A program made the translations under genes and the position numbers. Source: Achromobacter sp. UMC46 (GTDB lineage: Bacteria; Pseudomonadota; Gammaproteobacteria; Burkholderiales; Burkholderiaceae_B). Taken from it: a DNA stretch of 64,000 bases. The stretch covers positions 620,001 through 684,000 of the forward strand of contig NZ_LZZS01000005.1 of NCBI RefSeq assembly GCF_014170335.1, in the 5' to 3' direction. Positions 31,659-43,229 of the stretch are shown piece after piece (within the stretch, counting starts at the first letter, position 1; the number at the start of each line of letters is the position of its first letter). The notes below the pieces were generated by a model. It saw nothing but the letters and a program-made list of their open reading frames with translations, was not told where the DNA came from and searched no databases.

Positions 31659-31688
31659 AAAGGCCGACGCACAGGCGCCGGCCTTTTT
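31659..31688. terminator. Bidirectional terminator at the end of the catabolic unit
   Basis: AAAGGCCG pairs with CGGCCTTT (8 bp, 12-nt loop) with TTTTT on the plus side and TTTCATTTT on the minus side. It lies 18 bp beyond the stop codon of the minus-strand M81 peptidase gene and closes that operon. Confidence 0.8.
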
Positions 31689-31705
31689 GTCGACAATCTG
31701 GCCGC

Positions 31706-33181
31706 TTACAGCGGATCCAGCGGGTAGATCGGACGGCGCACGTGCTTGAAATCCAGCTGGCCGTAGTCGGACGTGGTGACGCCTACGCCCGTGCATTCGA
31801 TCACCTCGGTCGCCATGTCCGAGAAGCCCGCGCGCCAGTGCACGCGGCTTTTCAGCACCACATAGCGCTTTTGCAGCGGATCGATGCCCGCCGACAGCAG
31901 GCAATTGATGTCGAAGGGTTCTTGGTGGCGAGAGACCACCACGATATCGACGCGGCCCGTGTCGATGACGACGGTCAGCCCGGTGTCGTTGCGTACGCCC
32001 CGGTACATGGGGCCCCGGTTCAGGTAGACGCCGTCGAACACCAGTTTGACGCGGCCGGTGACTTCCAGTGGTTCGCTGGCTTCTTTGATGGCGGGCATGG
32101 GCAGCTTGCCGCCCAGTTTCAGCGTGATCGTGTTGCCGACACCGGCGGCCGCGGCCTCGTTGGCGGCTTGCGGGTCGCAGATGGCGTAGAAGACGACGTT
32201 GTCCAGTTCCTGGCGCAGCACCTCGGCCAGCACGGCGGTGGTGTCCATGGTGCCGCCGGAACCGGTGTTGTCGAAGTGGTCCAGCAAAACGACGGGGCCT
32301 TGTTCGATCGCTTTCGCGCGCGCGATGGTGGGCGCCAGCGGTTCGGGGTGGAAGACCCAGTCCGCGCGGCCGGACCAGGCGCGTTCCAGCAGTTCGTCGC
32401 GGTACTGGCGCGCTTCTTCCGGCTTGCCGTCTGTACAGACGACCGCGCTCAGTCCGGCTTCTCGGATGTCGGCATGCGGGAAGCCGACGAACACGGACGC
32501 CGCCAGCACGCCATTGGCCTCCAGTTCCTTGCAGCGTTCCTGCAGGGGCTTGTTCGGCGCGGCATGCGTGCCCTGGCACATGATGTGCGGCAGCATCGGC
32601 TTGTTGGCCCAGCTCATGACGGGGTTGATCTCGCCTTTGAGCGTGCGCACGATCACGTTGGCGGCGCGCACGCCGGCCTCGCGGATGTCCACGTGCGGAT
32701 AGGTGTGGAAACCGCTGATGACGGTGGCGTTGTCGACGATGTCGTCGTAGATGTTCGCGTGCATGTCCAGCGTGACGGCGACCGGCGTCTTGGGATCGAT
32801 CTCGCGCAGGCGGCGCAGCAGGTCACCCTCGGCGTCTTCCACGCCCTCGGCGACCATGGCGCCGTGCAGGTCCAGCAGGATGGCGTCGAAGCCGCCCAGC
32901 TTGACCTGGTCCAGGACCAGCTTGCACAGCCGTTCATGCGTTTCGGCGCTGGCGGGGCCGCTGGGCCAGGACTCGGCCGCCACGGGCACGACGATCTCGG
33001 CGCCTTCGCGGCGGGCGACTTCGATATAGCCGCCCAATCCGCTATCGGTGTTCTCGTAGGCCTGGATGGCGCGGTCGCCAGCCAGGATCTCGGGATTGCC
33101 GCGGAAAAAGCGTTCAAGCGGGGTCGGCACGGGCGAATAGGTATTCGTCTCGTGCTTGATCATTGCCAAAAGCCAACGCAT
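31706..33181 (-). CDS. M81-family (MlrC/microcystinase-like) metallopeptidase, second copy
   Basis: A 491-residue member of the MlrC family (DUF1485 plus MlrC C-terminal domain). Conserved features are KHETNTYSP at the N-terminus, LDLHGAMV, the probable zinc ligands in TLDMHANIYDD and FHTYPHVDIRE, LDHFDNTGSGGTMDTT, and the C-terminal KSRVHWRAGFSD. The founding member cleaves linear microcystin peptides; most others have unknown substrates. It is the last gene of the nine-gene unit, 28 bp after the amidase gene, and a terminator follows. Confidence 0.88.
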   Translation of the reverse strand: MRWLLAMIKHETNTYSPVPTPLERFFRGNPEILAGDRAIQAYENTDSGLGGYIEVARREGAEIVVPVAAESWPSGPASAETHERLCKLVLDQVKLGGFDAILLDLHGAMVAEGVEDAEGDLLRRLREIDPKTPVAVTLDMHANIYDDIVDNATVISGFHTYPHVDIREAGVRAANVIVRTLKGEINPVMSWANKPMLPHIMCQGTHAAPNKPLQERCKELEANGVLAASVFVGFPHADIREAGLSAVVCTDGKPEEARQYRDELLERAWSGRADWVFHPEPLAPTIARAKAIEQGPVVLLDHFDNTGSGGTMDTTAVLAEVLRQELDNVVFYAICDPQAANEAAAAGVGNTITLKLGGKLPMPAIKEASEPLEVTGRVKLVFDGVYLNRGPMYRGVRNDTGLTVVIDTGRVDIVVVSRHQEPFDINCLLSAGIDPLQKRYVVLKSRVHWRAGFSDMATEVIECTGVGVTTSDYGQLDFKHVRRPIYPLDPL

Positions 33182-33209
33182 GGGAATTCCTGTGGGTTGC
33201 TGTGGAAAG

Positions 33210-34619
33210 TCAGTTTGCCTGGGGCGGCTGGGGCCACGGATGCTGCGCGGGGCGCATCTGCTCCCAGGCGCGCGCCACGCGCAGCACGCCCAGGTCGTCG
33301 AAGCGCGCGCCGGCGATCTGCAGCCCGATGGGCAGGCCGGCCCGCGTATAGCCGCAGTTGACGGACGCGGCCGGCTGTTCGCTCATGTTGAAGGGCAGCG
33401 TGAAGCCGATGTGGTGCATGGTGGTGGCGACTTCATTGGTGGGCGACGGCCATTCGGCGTTGTAGGCCACCACGGGCGCGACGGGCGACAGCACGTAGTC
33501 GAACGGGGCGCAGGCCGCGACGGTCTTGGCGCGCACGTTCAGCGTTTCGTAGTAGCTACGGAAGACGGCTTCACCGGACTGCCTGCCGCCGCTTTCCGCC
33601 CAGGTGCGGATGAAGGGCAGGATCTTCGCGCGGCGCGCCTCGGGCAGCGCGGCAAGATCGATCGCGGAGCGCGTGCGCCAGAAGCGGTCCACGCCGTCCA
33701 GCATGTCGGGCGTCATCCAGGGCAGCATGGGGGTGACGATAGCGCCGGCGGCCTCGAAGGCCTGGGCGGCGGCCTGCACCGCCTCGCGCACCTCGGGGTC
33801 CAGCGGCAGGCCGCAGCCGGCGTCCATCAAGAGGCCGATGCGCAGGCCGCGCACGTCTTGCGCCAGGTTCAGCCAGTCGAAGTCCTGGAAAGGAAGGCTC
33901 ATGTGGTCGCGCGCGTCGGGTTGCGACAGCACGCCCATCATCAGTGCCGTGTCCGTGATGGTGCGCGTCATCGGGCCGGCGCAGCGGCCCATGAACGGCG
34001 GGTCGATGGGGATGCGGCCCAGGCTGGGCTTCAGCGTGGCGATGCCGCACCAGGCGGCCGGCAGTCGGACCGAGCCGCCGATGTCGGTGCCGATGTGCAG
34101 CGGGCCGTAGCCGGCGGCGGCGGCAGCGCCCGCGCCGGCGCTGGAGCCGCCGGGGTTCTTGGACAGGTCCCACGGGTTGCGCGTCAGTTCGTGGAAGCTC
34201 GACAGCCCCGAGGACAGCATGCCGTAGTCGGGCATGGTGGTCTTGCCCAGCAGCACGGCGCCGGCTTCGCGCATGCGGGCCGCGGGCGGCGCGTCGGCGG
34301 CGGCCGGGGTCAGGTCGGTGGCGGCGGTGCCCAGCGGAATGGGCGTGCCGCGGGTGGCGATGTTCTCTTTGATGGTGGCGGGCACGCCATCCAGCGTATA
34401 GCCGCCCGAGGACTGCGGTTCGCCCTTCATCCAGCGGGCTTCGGAGGCCCGGGCCATCGCCAGCGCGCCTTCCGGATCCAGCGCGTAGGTGGCTTTCAGG
34501 TGCGGTTCCCAGCGTTCGATGTGTTCCAGCACGGAGCGCGTGGCTTCAACGGGCGACAGCGACTTGTTGCGGTAGGCGTGCAGCAGTTCCTGGGCAGACA
34601 ATTCATGCGGTTGTGGCAT
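33210..34619 (-). CDS. Amidase signature family hydrolase
   Basis: A 469-residue amidase with the Ser-cisSer-Lys triad: Lys in GVPATIKENIATRG, Ser in NPGGSSAGAGAAAAAG, and the nucleophile Ser in GTDIGGSVRLPAAWCG. It hydrolyses a C-N amide bond; the substrate is unknown. There is no signal peptide, so it acts in the cytosol on imported substrate. It lies between the transporter ATPase and an M81 peptidase in one minus-strand unit. Confidence 0.92.
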   Translation of the reverse strand: MPQPHELSAQELLHAYRNKSLSPVEATRSVLEHIERWEPHLKATYALDPEGALAMARASEARWMKGEPQSSGGYTLDGVPATIKENIATRGTPIPLGTAATDLTPAAADAPPAARMREAGAVLLGKTTMPDYGMLSSGLSSFHELTRNPWDLSKNPGGSSAGAGAAAAAGYGPLHIGTDIGGSVRLPAAWCGIATLKPSLGRIPIDPPFMGRCAGPMTRTITDTALMMGVLSQPDARDHMSLPFQDFDWLNLAQDVRGLRIGLLMDAGCGLPLDPEVREAVQAAAQAFEAAGAIVTPMLPWMTPDMLDGVDRFWRTRSAIDLAALPEARRAKILPFIRTWAESGGRQSGEAVFRSYYETLNVRAKTVAACAPFDYVLSPVAPVVAYNAEWPSPTNEVATTMHHIGFTLPFNMSEQPAASVNCGYTRAGLPIGLQIAGARFDDLGVLRVARAWEQMRPAQHPWPQPPQAN

Positions 34620-34655
34620 CTCGGTTCCAGTGTGCGGAGGAAGGCATTCAGGGCA

Positions 34656-36352
<1,697 letters not shown>

Positions 36353-36353
<1 letters not shown>

Positions 36354-37258
36354 CAGATCCTGCGCACCATTTTCGGGTCCAGCGCATCGCGCAGGGCGTC
36401 GCCCAGGATGTTCACGCTGAGCACCGTCAGCGACAGGAACAGGCCGGGAAAGAGGATCAGGCCGGGCAGCATGCGGAAGTACATGCGGCCTTCGGACATG
36501 ATGTTGCCCCAGGACGCGATCTCGGGCGGGATGCCCGCGCCCAGGAAGCTCAGGATGGCCTCGGTCAGCATTGCGGACGCGAACACGTAAGTGCCCTGAA
36601 CGGTCAGCGGCGCGATGGTGCTGGGCACCATGTGGCGCCACAGCAGCAGCGGCAGCGGCGTGCCGAGCGCCAGGGCGGCCTCGACGTAGGGTTCGCCGCG
36701 CACCGTCAGGATCTGGCCGCGCACCAGCCGCACCACTCGCGGGATTTCGGGGATGGTGATGGCGACCAGCACGGTCGTGATGCTGGCGCCGGTGACCGAG
36801 ACCAGGGCGATCGCCAGCAGGATGCCGGGAATCGCCATGATGGCGTCCATCGTGCGCATGATCAGGCCGTCCAGCGACCGGAACCACCCGGCGATCACGC
36901 CGATGACCAGTCCGAGGACGACGCTGACGACCGCGGCGCCCAGGCCCGCGATCAGCGAGATGCGGGCGCCGTAGGCCACGCGCGACCAGACGTCGCGACC
37001 GAAGGCGTCGGTGCCGAACAGATAGTCGGTGAAGGGCTGCTTGAGCCGCGCGCCGGGGTCGATGAAGGTGGGGTCCACCGTGCCCAGCAGCGGCGCGAAT
37101 AGCGCGATGGCGATGATGGCGACCAGCACCACCAGCGCCAGCATGACGGGCCAGCTCTTCAAGCCCTGGCGGATCTGCCGCCAGGCGGTGACTTGAGGGT
37201 TGCCGCCTCCGGGAAGGTCGGCTGCCGCTTGCGCGGCGGCGTCGGTTGGCGTTTGCAT
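36353..37258 (-). CDS. Peptide-type ABC transporter permease (DppC-like)
   Basis: A 301-residue inner-membrane permease. After a hydrophilic N-terminus there is an OppC_N segment (about 35-80) with DPGARLKQPFTDYLFGTDAFGRDVWSRV, then the binding-protein-dependent transport domain with the coupling-helix EAA loop (PYVEAALALGTPLPLLLWRHMVP). About six membrane segments. It overlaps the ATPase gene by one base and follows DppB-like by 9 bp. Confidence 0.94.
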
Positions 37259-37267
37259 CGGGCGGCC

Positions 37268-38209
37268 TCAGTATCGGATACGCGGGTCGAACACCGTGTA
37301 GGCGCAATCGACGACGAGATTGATGAACACGTAGACGAACGCGAAGAACAGCGTCAGCCCCTGGATGACTGGGTAATCGCGCGCCAGCACGGCTTCCACC
37401 ACCAGCCGGCCCAGGCCGGGGATGTTGAACACCGATTCGGTCACGACCACGCCGCTGATCAGAAGCGCGATGCCCAGGCCCACCACCGTGGCGATGGGCA
37501 CGGCGGCATTGCGCAGCGCATGGCCGAGCAGCACGCCGGTTTCGCCCAGGCCCTTGGATCGGGCCGTGCGGATGAAGTCTTCACCCATGACTTCGATGAC
37601 GCTGGTGCGCGTGATGCGCGCGATCAGCGCCACGTAGACCGTGGACAAGGCCAGCGACGGCAGGATGAGCCGGTGCAGGTAGGGCCAGAAGCCCTTGTCC
37701 AGCGGCGTGTAGCCCTGCACGTTGAACCAGCCCAGCTTGATGGCGAACAGCCAGATCAGCAGATAGCCCGTGACGAACACCGGCACTGAAAAGCCCAGCA
37801 CCGAAAAGCCCATCACGGCGCGGTCCAGCAGCTTGCCTTGCCGCCATGCCGCCAGGATGCCCAGCGGAATGGCCACGACGAGCGTGAACAGCAAGGTCAG
37901 CACCGCCAGGCTCATGGAGGGCTCAAGGCGTTGCGCGATCAGTTTGGTGACCGGCACGCCGGACATGAGCGAGGTGCCCAGATCGCCTTGCAGGAGCTTG
38001 CCGCCCCAGATGAAGAACTGTTTGATGACCGGTTGGTCCAGGCCCATCGTCTGGCGTATCTGGACGATACGTTCAGGCGTGGCGCCGTCGCCGGCCATGA
38101 TGATGGCCGGATCTCCCGGGCTGAAGCGCAATATCGCGAAGACCACCACCGCGACCATCACCAGAACGGGGATGGTCGCGAGGAGCCGGCGTGAGACGAA
38201 TGCCAGCAT
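37268..38209 (-). CDS. Peptide-type ABC transporter permease (DppB-like)
   Basis: A 313-residue inner-membrane permease with the DppB/OppB features: an N-terminal first membrane helix, the FSPGDPAI motif, six membrane segments and the EAA loop (GEDFIRTARSKGLGETGVLLGHALRNA). AGGGGGAA lies 4 bp before its ATG. It pairs with the downstream DppC-like gene to form the translocation pore. Confidence 0.94.
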   Translation of the reverse strand: MLAFVSRRLLATIPVLVMVAVVVFAILRFSPGDPAIIMAGDGATPERIVQIRQTMGLDQPVIKQFFIWGGKLLQGDLGTSLMSGVPVTKLIAQRLEPSMSLAVLTLLFTLVVAIPLGILAAWRQGKLLDRAVMGFSVLGFSVPVFVTGYLLIWLFAIKLGWFNVQGYTPLDKGFWPYLHRLILPSLALSTVYVALIARITRTSVIEVMGEDFIRTARSKGLGETGVLLGHALRNAAVPIATVVGLGIALLISGVVVTESVFNIPGLGRLVVEAVLARDYPVIQGLTLFFAFVYVFINLVVDCAYTVFDPRIRY

Positions 38210-38229
38210 GTATTTCCCCCTGAACTACT

Positions 38230-38247
38230 CGCCCTTTAAGGGGCTTT
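38230..38247 (-). other. Hairpin overlapping the binding-protein stop codon
   Basis: On the minus strand GCCCC-TTAAA-GGGC spans the stop codon of the substrate-binding protein gene, 26 bp before the first permease gene. Such intercistronic hairpins often stabilise the binding-protein part of ABC transporter mRNAs. No U-run follows, so it is not a terminator. Confidence 0.35.
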
Positions 38248-39801
38248 TTTGACGTTCCAGAACGCAAAGACCGGTGCGTGCACCAGGCCGGAAAGCTTGG
38301 TCGAGTAGACGGTGGGCACGGACATCTGGCCCAGCGGCACGTACAGGCCTTCGTCGATGCCGATGCGCTGCAATTCGTCGGCGATCTTCTTTTGCTCGGC
38401 GGGGTCGGAAGTCAGCGCGAACTTCGTGCGCAGTTCTTCCACTTGCGGCATGTCGGGCCAGCCGAACCAGGCGTTGTCGCCGTTGGCGGCGGCGGGCGCG
38501 GAGCGGACCGGATCCATCACGTCGGTGGCGTACCAGTTGGTGTTGTGGATGTTCCAGCCCCCTTCAGCGGGCGCGGCCTTGGAGGCGCGGCGGGTCGCCA
38601 CGCTTTGCCAGTCCATCGCGGCCAGGTTGACGTTAAAGCCGGCCTTGCGCAGCGCCTGGGCCATCACCACCGGCTGGGCGGACAGCGTGCCCACGTCGGT
38701 CGCGTGCATGACGAGGATGGGCGTGTTGTCGTAGCCGGCTTCCTTCAGCAGCGCCTTTGCCTTTTCGAGGTTCGACGGGACGACCACGTCCTTGCCGATA
38801 TCGGATTCGAACGGCGTGCCGCAACCCCACAGCGAGGCGCAGGTCTTCCAGTACTTCGGATTGCCGACCAGCGCCTTCATCACGTCTTCCTGGCCGATCG
38901 CGTACATCGCGGCCTGGCGGATCTTCTTGTTGTTGAAGGGCGGGTACTTGAAGTTGAAGCGGTACATCGTGAAGTAGCCGACCGGGCTAAGCGATTCTTC
39001 CTTCAAGTCCTTGTTGCCTTCGATCATCGGCAGCAGGTCGTACGGGAACTGTTCGACGAAATCGATCTCGCCGCCCAACAGCGCGTTGGCGGTGGTCAAG
39101 GCGTCGGGCATGACGTCCCATTCGACCTTGTCCACGTTCACGACCTTGCCGCCGGCCAGCCCGCTTGCGGGTTCCTTGCGCGGCACGTAGTCGGTGTTCT
39201 TGGCGTAGACGGTCTTCACGCCCGGCTTGAATTCGATGACCTTGAACGGACCCGAACCGGTCATGTCGGTGATGGGCTGGCCGATGGCTTGTTCGGCGAT
39301 GCGCTTGGGCATCATGAACGGCGCGGTGCCGGTGGGCTTGGACAGGGCGCGCAGCGCCAGGTCCGTGGGTTCCTTCATGACGATGCGGAAGCTGTTGTCG
39401 TCGATCACCTCGATCTTGTCGGTGAACTTCAAGAGGGTGCGGCCCATGCCGTCGCCGGCGGCCCAGCGCTTGATCGACGCGACGCAGTCTTCCGAGGTCA
39501 CGGGTTTGCCGTCATGCCATTTCTGGCCCGCGCGCAACGTCATCGTGTAGGTCTTGCCGTCGGGCGAGACTTCCCACTTTTCCAGCATCTGGGGCTGGAT
39601 CTTGTTGTCGGCGTCGGTAGCCAGCAAGGTGTCGTAGATCATGTAGCCGTGCCACGTCGTGATGTACGCAGTGGTGGCGTGCGGATCGGTCAACCGCAGA
39701 GGCGAGTGCATGACGGACTTGATGACGGTTTCGGCGTAAGCGCCGTGGGCCATCGTCAGCGTTGCACCGGCCAGCGCGGCCGCTCGGACAAACTTGAGCA
39801 T
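38236..39801 (-). CDS. Peptide-type ABC transporter substrate-binding protein (SBP family 5)
   Basis: A 521-residue periplasmic solute-binding protein. A cleavable signal peptide ends near residue 23 (LAGATLTMAHGAYA-ET); there is no lipobox cysteine. The cluster C (family 5) fold is recognised by LEKWEVSPDGKTYTMTLRAGQKWHDGKPVT and ADELQRIGIDEG. This family binds di- and oligopeptides, nickel or opines. It sits ahead of the permeases in the operon. Confidence 0.94.
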   Translation of the reverse strand: MLKFVRAAALAGATLTMAHGAYAETVIKSVMHSPLRLTDPHATTAYITTWHGYMIYDTLLATDADNKIQPQMLEKWEVSPDGKTYTMTLRAGQKWHDGKPVTSEDCVASIKRWAAGDGMGRTLLKFTDKIEVIDDNSFRIVMKEPTDLALRALSKPTGTAPFMMPKRIAEQAIGQPITDMTGSGPFKVIEFKPGVKTVYAKNTDYVPRKEPASGLAGGKVVNVDKVEWDVMPDALTTANALLGGEIDFVEQFPYDLLPMIEGNKDLKEESLSPVGYFTMYRFNFKYPPFNNKKIRQAAMYAIGQEDVMKALVGNPKYWKTCASLWGCGTPFESDIGKDVVVPSNLEKAKALLKEAGYDNTPILVMHATDVGTLSAQPVVMAQALRKAGFNVNLAAMDWQSVATRRASKAAPAEGGWNIHNTNWYATDVMDPVRSAPAAANGDNAWFGWPDMPQVEELRTKFALTSDPAEQKKIADELQRIGIDEGLYVPLGQMSVPTVYSTKLSGLVHAPVFAFWNVKKAP

Positions 39802-39882
39802 GGAGAATCCCCTTGAAGCGTAGTGAGCGGCACTGTCGGCCGCTACGTCGTTAACGCGCCGCGCGGCGGCGGCGTGCGAGGG

Positions 39883-41391
39883 TCAGGCTGTCGCGGCCCG
39901 GCCGGAAAACACCGGTCCGCAAGGCGCCATTCTGATACCGGGGCGCAACCGTGTCCATGGTTGTTTTGCCGCATCCATCAGCATGGAGCCCGGTGCCGCG
40001 CAAACCAGAATCGTCTGGGAGATGGATGTGAAATCCGCGCGGAAGTGCGCGGAACTCTTCACCACCAGAATCGCGGCCCGCGTGGGCTCGACCCCTGCGA
40101 ACCGGAACATCTCCTGGTCGGCCATCTGCACCTTGTTCGTGGCGACGATGATGCGCACGCCGCCAATGCGCAGGCAGGCGCTGGGGCCCAGGTCCATGTG
40201 GAAGCCGCGATAGAACGCGCCATGGGTATCGAAGCGCCCGTCCGAAGTTTTCTCGACAATGAATTCGCTGTCCAGCGGTTCGTCGTCGGGAATACCCGAG
40301 TGTCCACCCAATGCAATCCGGACCTTATTGCCGACACCCGCGCGGTGCGCGGCCAGGGCCGCGGCGGGATCCACGATCAGACCGATGGACGCGTCACGCG
40401 CGTCGTGGCGGATCAGCGCGCGCAGCACGCCGGTGGTGTCGGAGCTGCCGCCCGCGCCGGGGTTGTCTTGCGCGTCGGCGATGACGATGGGCTTGCGGGC
40501 ATCCTGCGAGAGCCGCATGGCTTCCTGCACGGCTTCGTCGGGGGTGTAGAGCCTGCCGCCGAAGTCGCGCTCGGCATTCAGCACGGCGCGCGCCATTTCC
40601 GCGGCGGCGGCATCGGCGTCCGCCTGCGTCGTGCCATAGGCCCACACGGTGGGCGCGCATTCCGGAAAGTCCGCGGCGGGGAAGCCCGTGGCGAACGACA
40701 GGCTGGTCACGCCGCGGGATTCGATCTCGCCCACCTGTTCGTACAGGCTGCGCGAAGGTTCGATATCGGTGGACTGCCAGCACAGCGAGATCAGATAGGG
40801 CAGGGCGCGCAGCGACGCATAGGGCCGCGGCACGCCAGCCAGCCGCAGCGACAGCAGCGCTCCGGCGCGTTGCCCGGTCTCGGCCATGTCGATGTGGGGG
40901 TAGGTGCGGTAGCAGACCAGCGCGTCGGCGTGGCGCACCATGGCGCGGGTGACATTCGCGTGCAGGTCCAGGCTGGCGACGACGGGCACGCCGGGCCCGA
41001 CGAGTTCCCGCACGCGCCTGAGCAGTTCGCCTTCGCCGTCGTCCAGGTGTTCGGTGACCATGGCGCCGTGCAGGTCCAGGTAGACGCCGTCCAACGGCAT
41101 TGCCTCGGACAGGCCTTGCAGGATCAGGGCGCTGATGCGTTCGAACGCGTCCTTGGTGACGAGTCCTGACGGGCTGGCCGCGGCCCATGTGGTGGGTACG
41201 AGCGTGTGATGCGCCATGGCTTCGATGAAGCCCGCCACGGGGATGTTCGCGCCCGCCACGGCCGCGAACATCGCGGGCCCGCTGACAAGGCGTGGCCAGC
41301 CTCCGCCTTTTTCGGCGAAGTCTTCCCAGGTGGCGCGCGAGGGCGCGAACGTATTGGTCTCGTGCTGAAAACCGCCAATCCCGATGCGCAT
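39883..41391 (-). CDS. M81-family (MlrC-like) metallopeptidase, first copy
   Basis: A 502-residue MlrC-family protein. The start GGFQHETNTFAPSRATW, VYLDLHGAMVTEH, the probable zinc ligands in ASLDLHANVTRAM and YRTYPHIDMAETG, AQDNPGAGGSSDTTG, and the C-terminal KSSAHFRADF are all family features. It is clearly diverged from the other M81 protein in this unit. ATG 41391 begins the conserved N-terminus; the frame extends upstream without homology. It sits just ahead of the binding-protein gene. Confidence 0.88.
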   Translation of the reverse strand: MRIGIGGFQHETNTFAPSRATWEDFAEKGGGWPRLVSGPAMFAAVAGANIPVAGFIEAMAHHTLVPTTWAAASPSGLVTKDAFERISALILQGLSEAMPLDGVYLDLHGAMVTEHLDDGEGELLRRVRELVGPGVPVVASLDLHANVTRAMVRHADALVCYRTYPHIDMAETGQRAGALLSLRLAGVPRPYASLRALPYLISLCWQSTDIEPSRSLYEQVGEIESRGVTSLSFATGFPAADFPECAPTVWAYGTTQADADAAAAEMARAVLNAERDFGGRLYTPDEAVQEAMRLSQDARKPIVIADAQDNPGAGGSSDTTGVLRALIRHDARDASIGLIVDPAAALAAHRAGVGNKVRIALGGHSGIPDDEPLDSEFIVEKTSDGRFDTHGAFYRGFHMDLGPSACLRIGGVRIIVATNKVQMADQEMFRFAGVEPTRAAILVVKSSAHFRADFTSISQTILVCAAPGSMLMDAAKQPWTRLRPGIRMAPCGPVFSGRAATA

Positions 41392-41539
41392 CTGGCATCC
41401 CCTTGTCGTCTTGGTGTTCGGAAGGCGCGGGGACGACACCGCGCCTGGTTCAGTACTCCCCTGGCGCCGGCGCACACCCCGCGATCCACGGATCGGGCGC
41501 AGCGCCGCAATCTGGCAAAACCTTCCCGAGCGGGGCCGC

Positions 41540-41610
41540 GCGGATCCGGCTCTGCCGGTCCGCAGCGGCGCCCCCTCGAGGGGAAAGCGCGCAGCGCTTC
41601 GGGGGTGGGC
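41540..41610. repeat. Palindromic REP-like intergenic element
   Basis: Three adjacent palindromes: GCGGATCCGGCTCTGCCGGT-CCGC (41540-41563), CCCCTCGAGGGG (41572-41583) and AAGCGC-GCA-GCGCTT (41585-41599), closed by GGGGGTGGGC. From memory, similar CCCC...AAGCGCGCAGCGCTTCGGGGG units recur between genes in Bordetella and Achromobacter, but no second copy is visible in this window. It lies in the 228-bp gap between the dehydrogenase and M81 genes. Confidence 0.6.
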
Positions 41611-41619
41611 TCACTGGGC

Positions 41620-43113
41620 TCACTTTGCCACAGGCATGGTGAATTCGGCGCCCTTGGCGATGCTGTCGGGCCAGCGCTGCATCACGCTCTTGTAGCGGGA
41701 ATAGAAGCGGATGCCTTCTTCGCCGTAGGCATGGTGGTCGCCGAACAGCGAACGCTTCCAGCCGCCGAACGAATGCCAGGCCATGGGCACGGGAATCGGC
41801 ACGTTGATGCCGACCATGCCCACCTTGATCTGGCGGGCGAAGGCGCGCGCGACACCGCCGTCGGACGTGAAGCACGCGACCCCGTTGCCGAATTCATGCG
41901 CGTTGATCAGGTCGACCGCGCTGGCGAAGTCGGGCACGCGCACGACGCACAGCACGGGGCCGAAGATCTCTTCGCGGTAGATGTTCATGGCGGGCTTGAC
42001 GTGGTCGAACAGCGTGCCGCCCAGGAAGAAGCCGCGCTCATTGCCGGGCACGGTCAGGCCACGGCCGTCCACGACCATGTCGGCGCCTGAGGCGATGCCG
42101 TCTTCGATGTAGCTCATGACCTTGGCGCGATGCTGCGCCGTCACCAGCGGGCCCATTTCGGCGTCCGGCTGCATGCCGTCCTTGACGATCAGCGCCTTCA
42201 CGCGGGGGATCAGGCGTTCGACGACCTTGTCGGCCACGTCGCCGACCACCACGGCCACCGAAATCGCCATGCAGCGCTCGCCGGCCGAGCCATACGCCGC
42301 GCCCATCAGCGCGTCGGTGACCTGGTCGAGGTCGGCGTCGGGCATCACCACCAGATGGTTCTTGGCGCCGCCCAGGGCCTGCACGCGCTTGCCGCGCTTG
42401 GTGCCTTCAGAATAGATATATTCAGCGATGGGCGTCGACCCCACGAACGACAGCGCTTCGACGTCGGGATGCGCGATCAGCGCGTCCACGGCCTGCTTGT
42501 CGCCATGCACCACGTTGAAGACGCCGCCGGGCAGGCCGGCTTCCGTCAGCAATTCGGCCAGGCGCAGCGAGGCCGACGGATCGCGTTCGGACGGCTTGAG
42601 CACGAAGGTGTTACCGCAGGCGATGGCCACCGGGAACATCCAGCACGGCACCATCATCGGGAAGTTGAACGGCGTGACGCCGGCGACCACGCCCAGGGGC
42701 TGGCGCATGCTCCAGTTGTCGATGCCGCCGCCGATCTGGTCGGAGTACTGGCCCTTGAGCAGTTGCGGGATGCCGCAAGCGAATTCGACGATCTCGATGC
42801 CGCGCATGACCTCGCCCTTGGCATCGGAGAAGACCTTGCCGTGTTCGCGGGTGATCAGTTCGGCCAGTTCGTCCTGGTGCTTGTCCAGCAGCGCCTTGAA
42901 GTTGAACAGGATGCGGGCGCGCTTGAGCGCGGGGGTCTCGGACCAGGCGGGGAACGCTGCCTTGGCGGCGGCGACGGCGATGGCGACGTCGTCGTTGGAA
43001 GCCAGCGGCACCGACGCGCAGATCTCGCCGGTGGCGGGATTGAAGCCGTCGGCGTAGCGGCTGCTGCGGCCTTCGTAGTGCTGGCCGTTGATGAAATGGG
43101 AGATCTTCTTCAT
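41620..43113 (-). CDS. mmsA: CoA-acylating methylmalonate/malonate-semialdehyde dehydrogenase
   Basis: A 497-residue aldehyde dehydrogenase-superfamily enzyme of the MmsA type, which oxidises malonate semialdehyde or methylmalonate semialdehyde with NAD and CoA, giving acetyl-CoA or propionyl-CoA plus CO2. The catalytic cysteine is in [14 protein letters not shown] (about residue 283). Family marks are [17 protein letters not shown] and the C-terminal [21 protein letters not shown]. It follows the aminotransferase gene, the classical pairing for beta-alanine degradation. Confidence 0.95.
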   Translation of the reverse strand: MKKISHFINGQHYEGRSSRYADGFNPATGEICASVPLASNDDVAIAVAAAKAAFPAWSETPALKRARILFNFKALLDKHQDELAELITREHGKVFSDAKGEVMRGIEIVEFACGIPQLLKGQYSDQIGGGIDNWSMRQPLGVVAGVTPFNFPMMVPCWMFPVAIACGNTFVLKPSERDPSASLRLAELLTEAGLPGGVFNVVHGDKQAVDALIAHPDVEALSFVGSTPIAEYIYSEGTKRGKRVQALGGAKNHLVVMPDADLDQVTDALMGAAYGSAGERCMAISVAVVVGDVADKVVERLIPRVKALIVKDGMQPDAEMGPLVTAQHRAKVMSYIEDGIASGADMVVDGRGLTVPGNERGFFLGGTLFDHVKPAMNIYREEIFGPVLCVVRVPDFASAVDLINAHEFGNGVACFTSDGGVARAFARQIKVGMVGINVPIPVPMAWHSFGGWKRSLFGDHHAYGEEGIRFYSRYKSVMQRWPDSIAKGAEFTMPVAK

Positions 43114-43229
43114 TGTGTGGAAGCTCGAAAAGCGGGATTCTTCAAAAACGTCCGAGGGCGGCCATCGGCCGCCCGCGAAGCTGTGTCAATGCGCGCGGCG
43201 GTGCCGCGGCAGGGGGGGCGCGATGCCGC

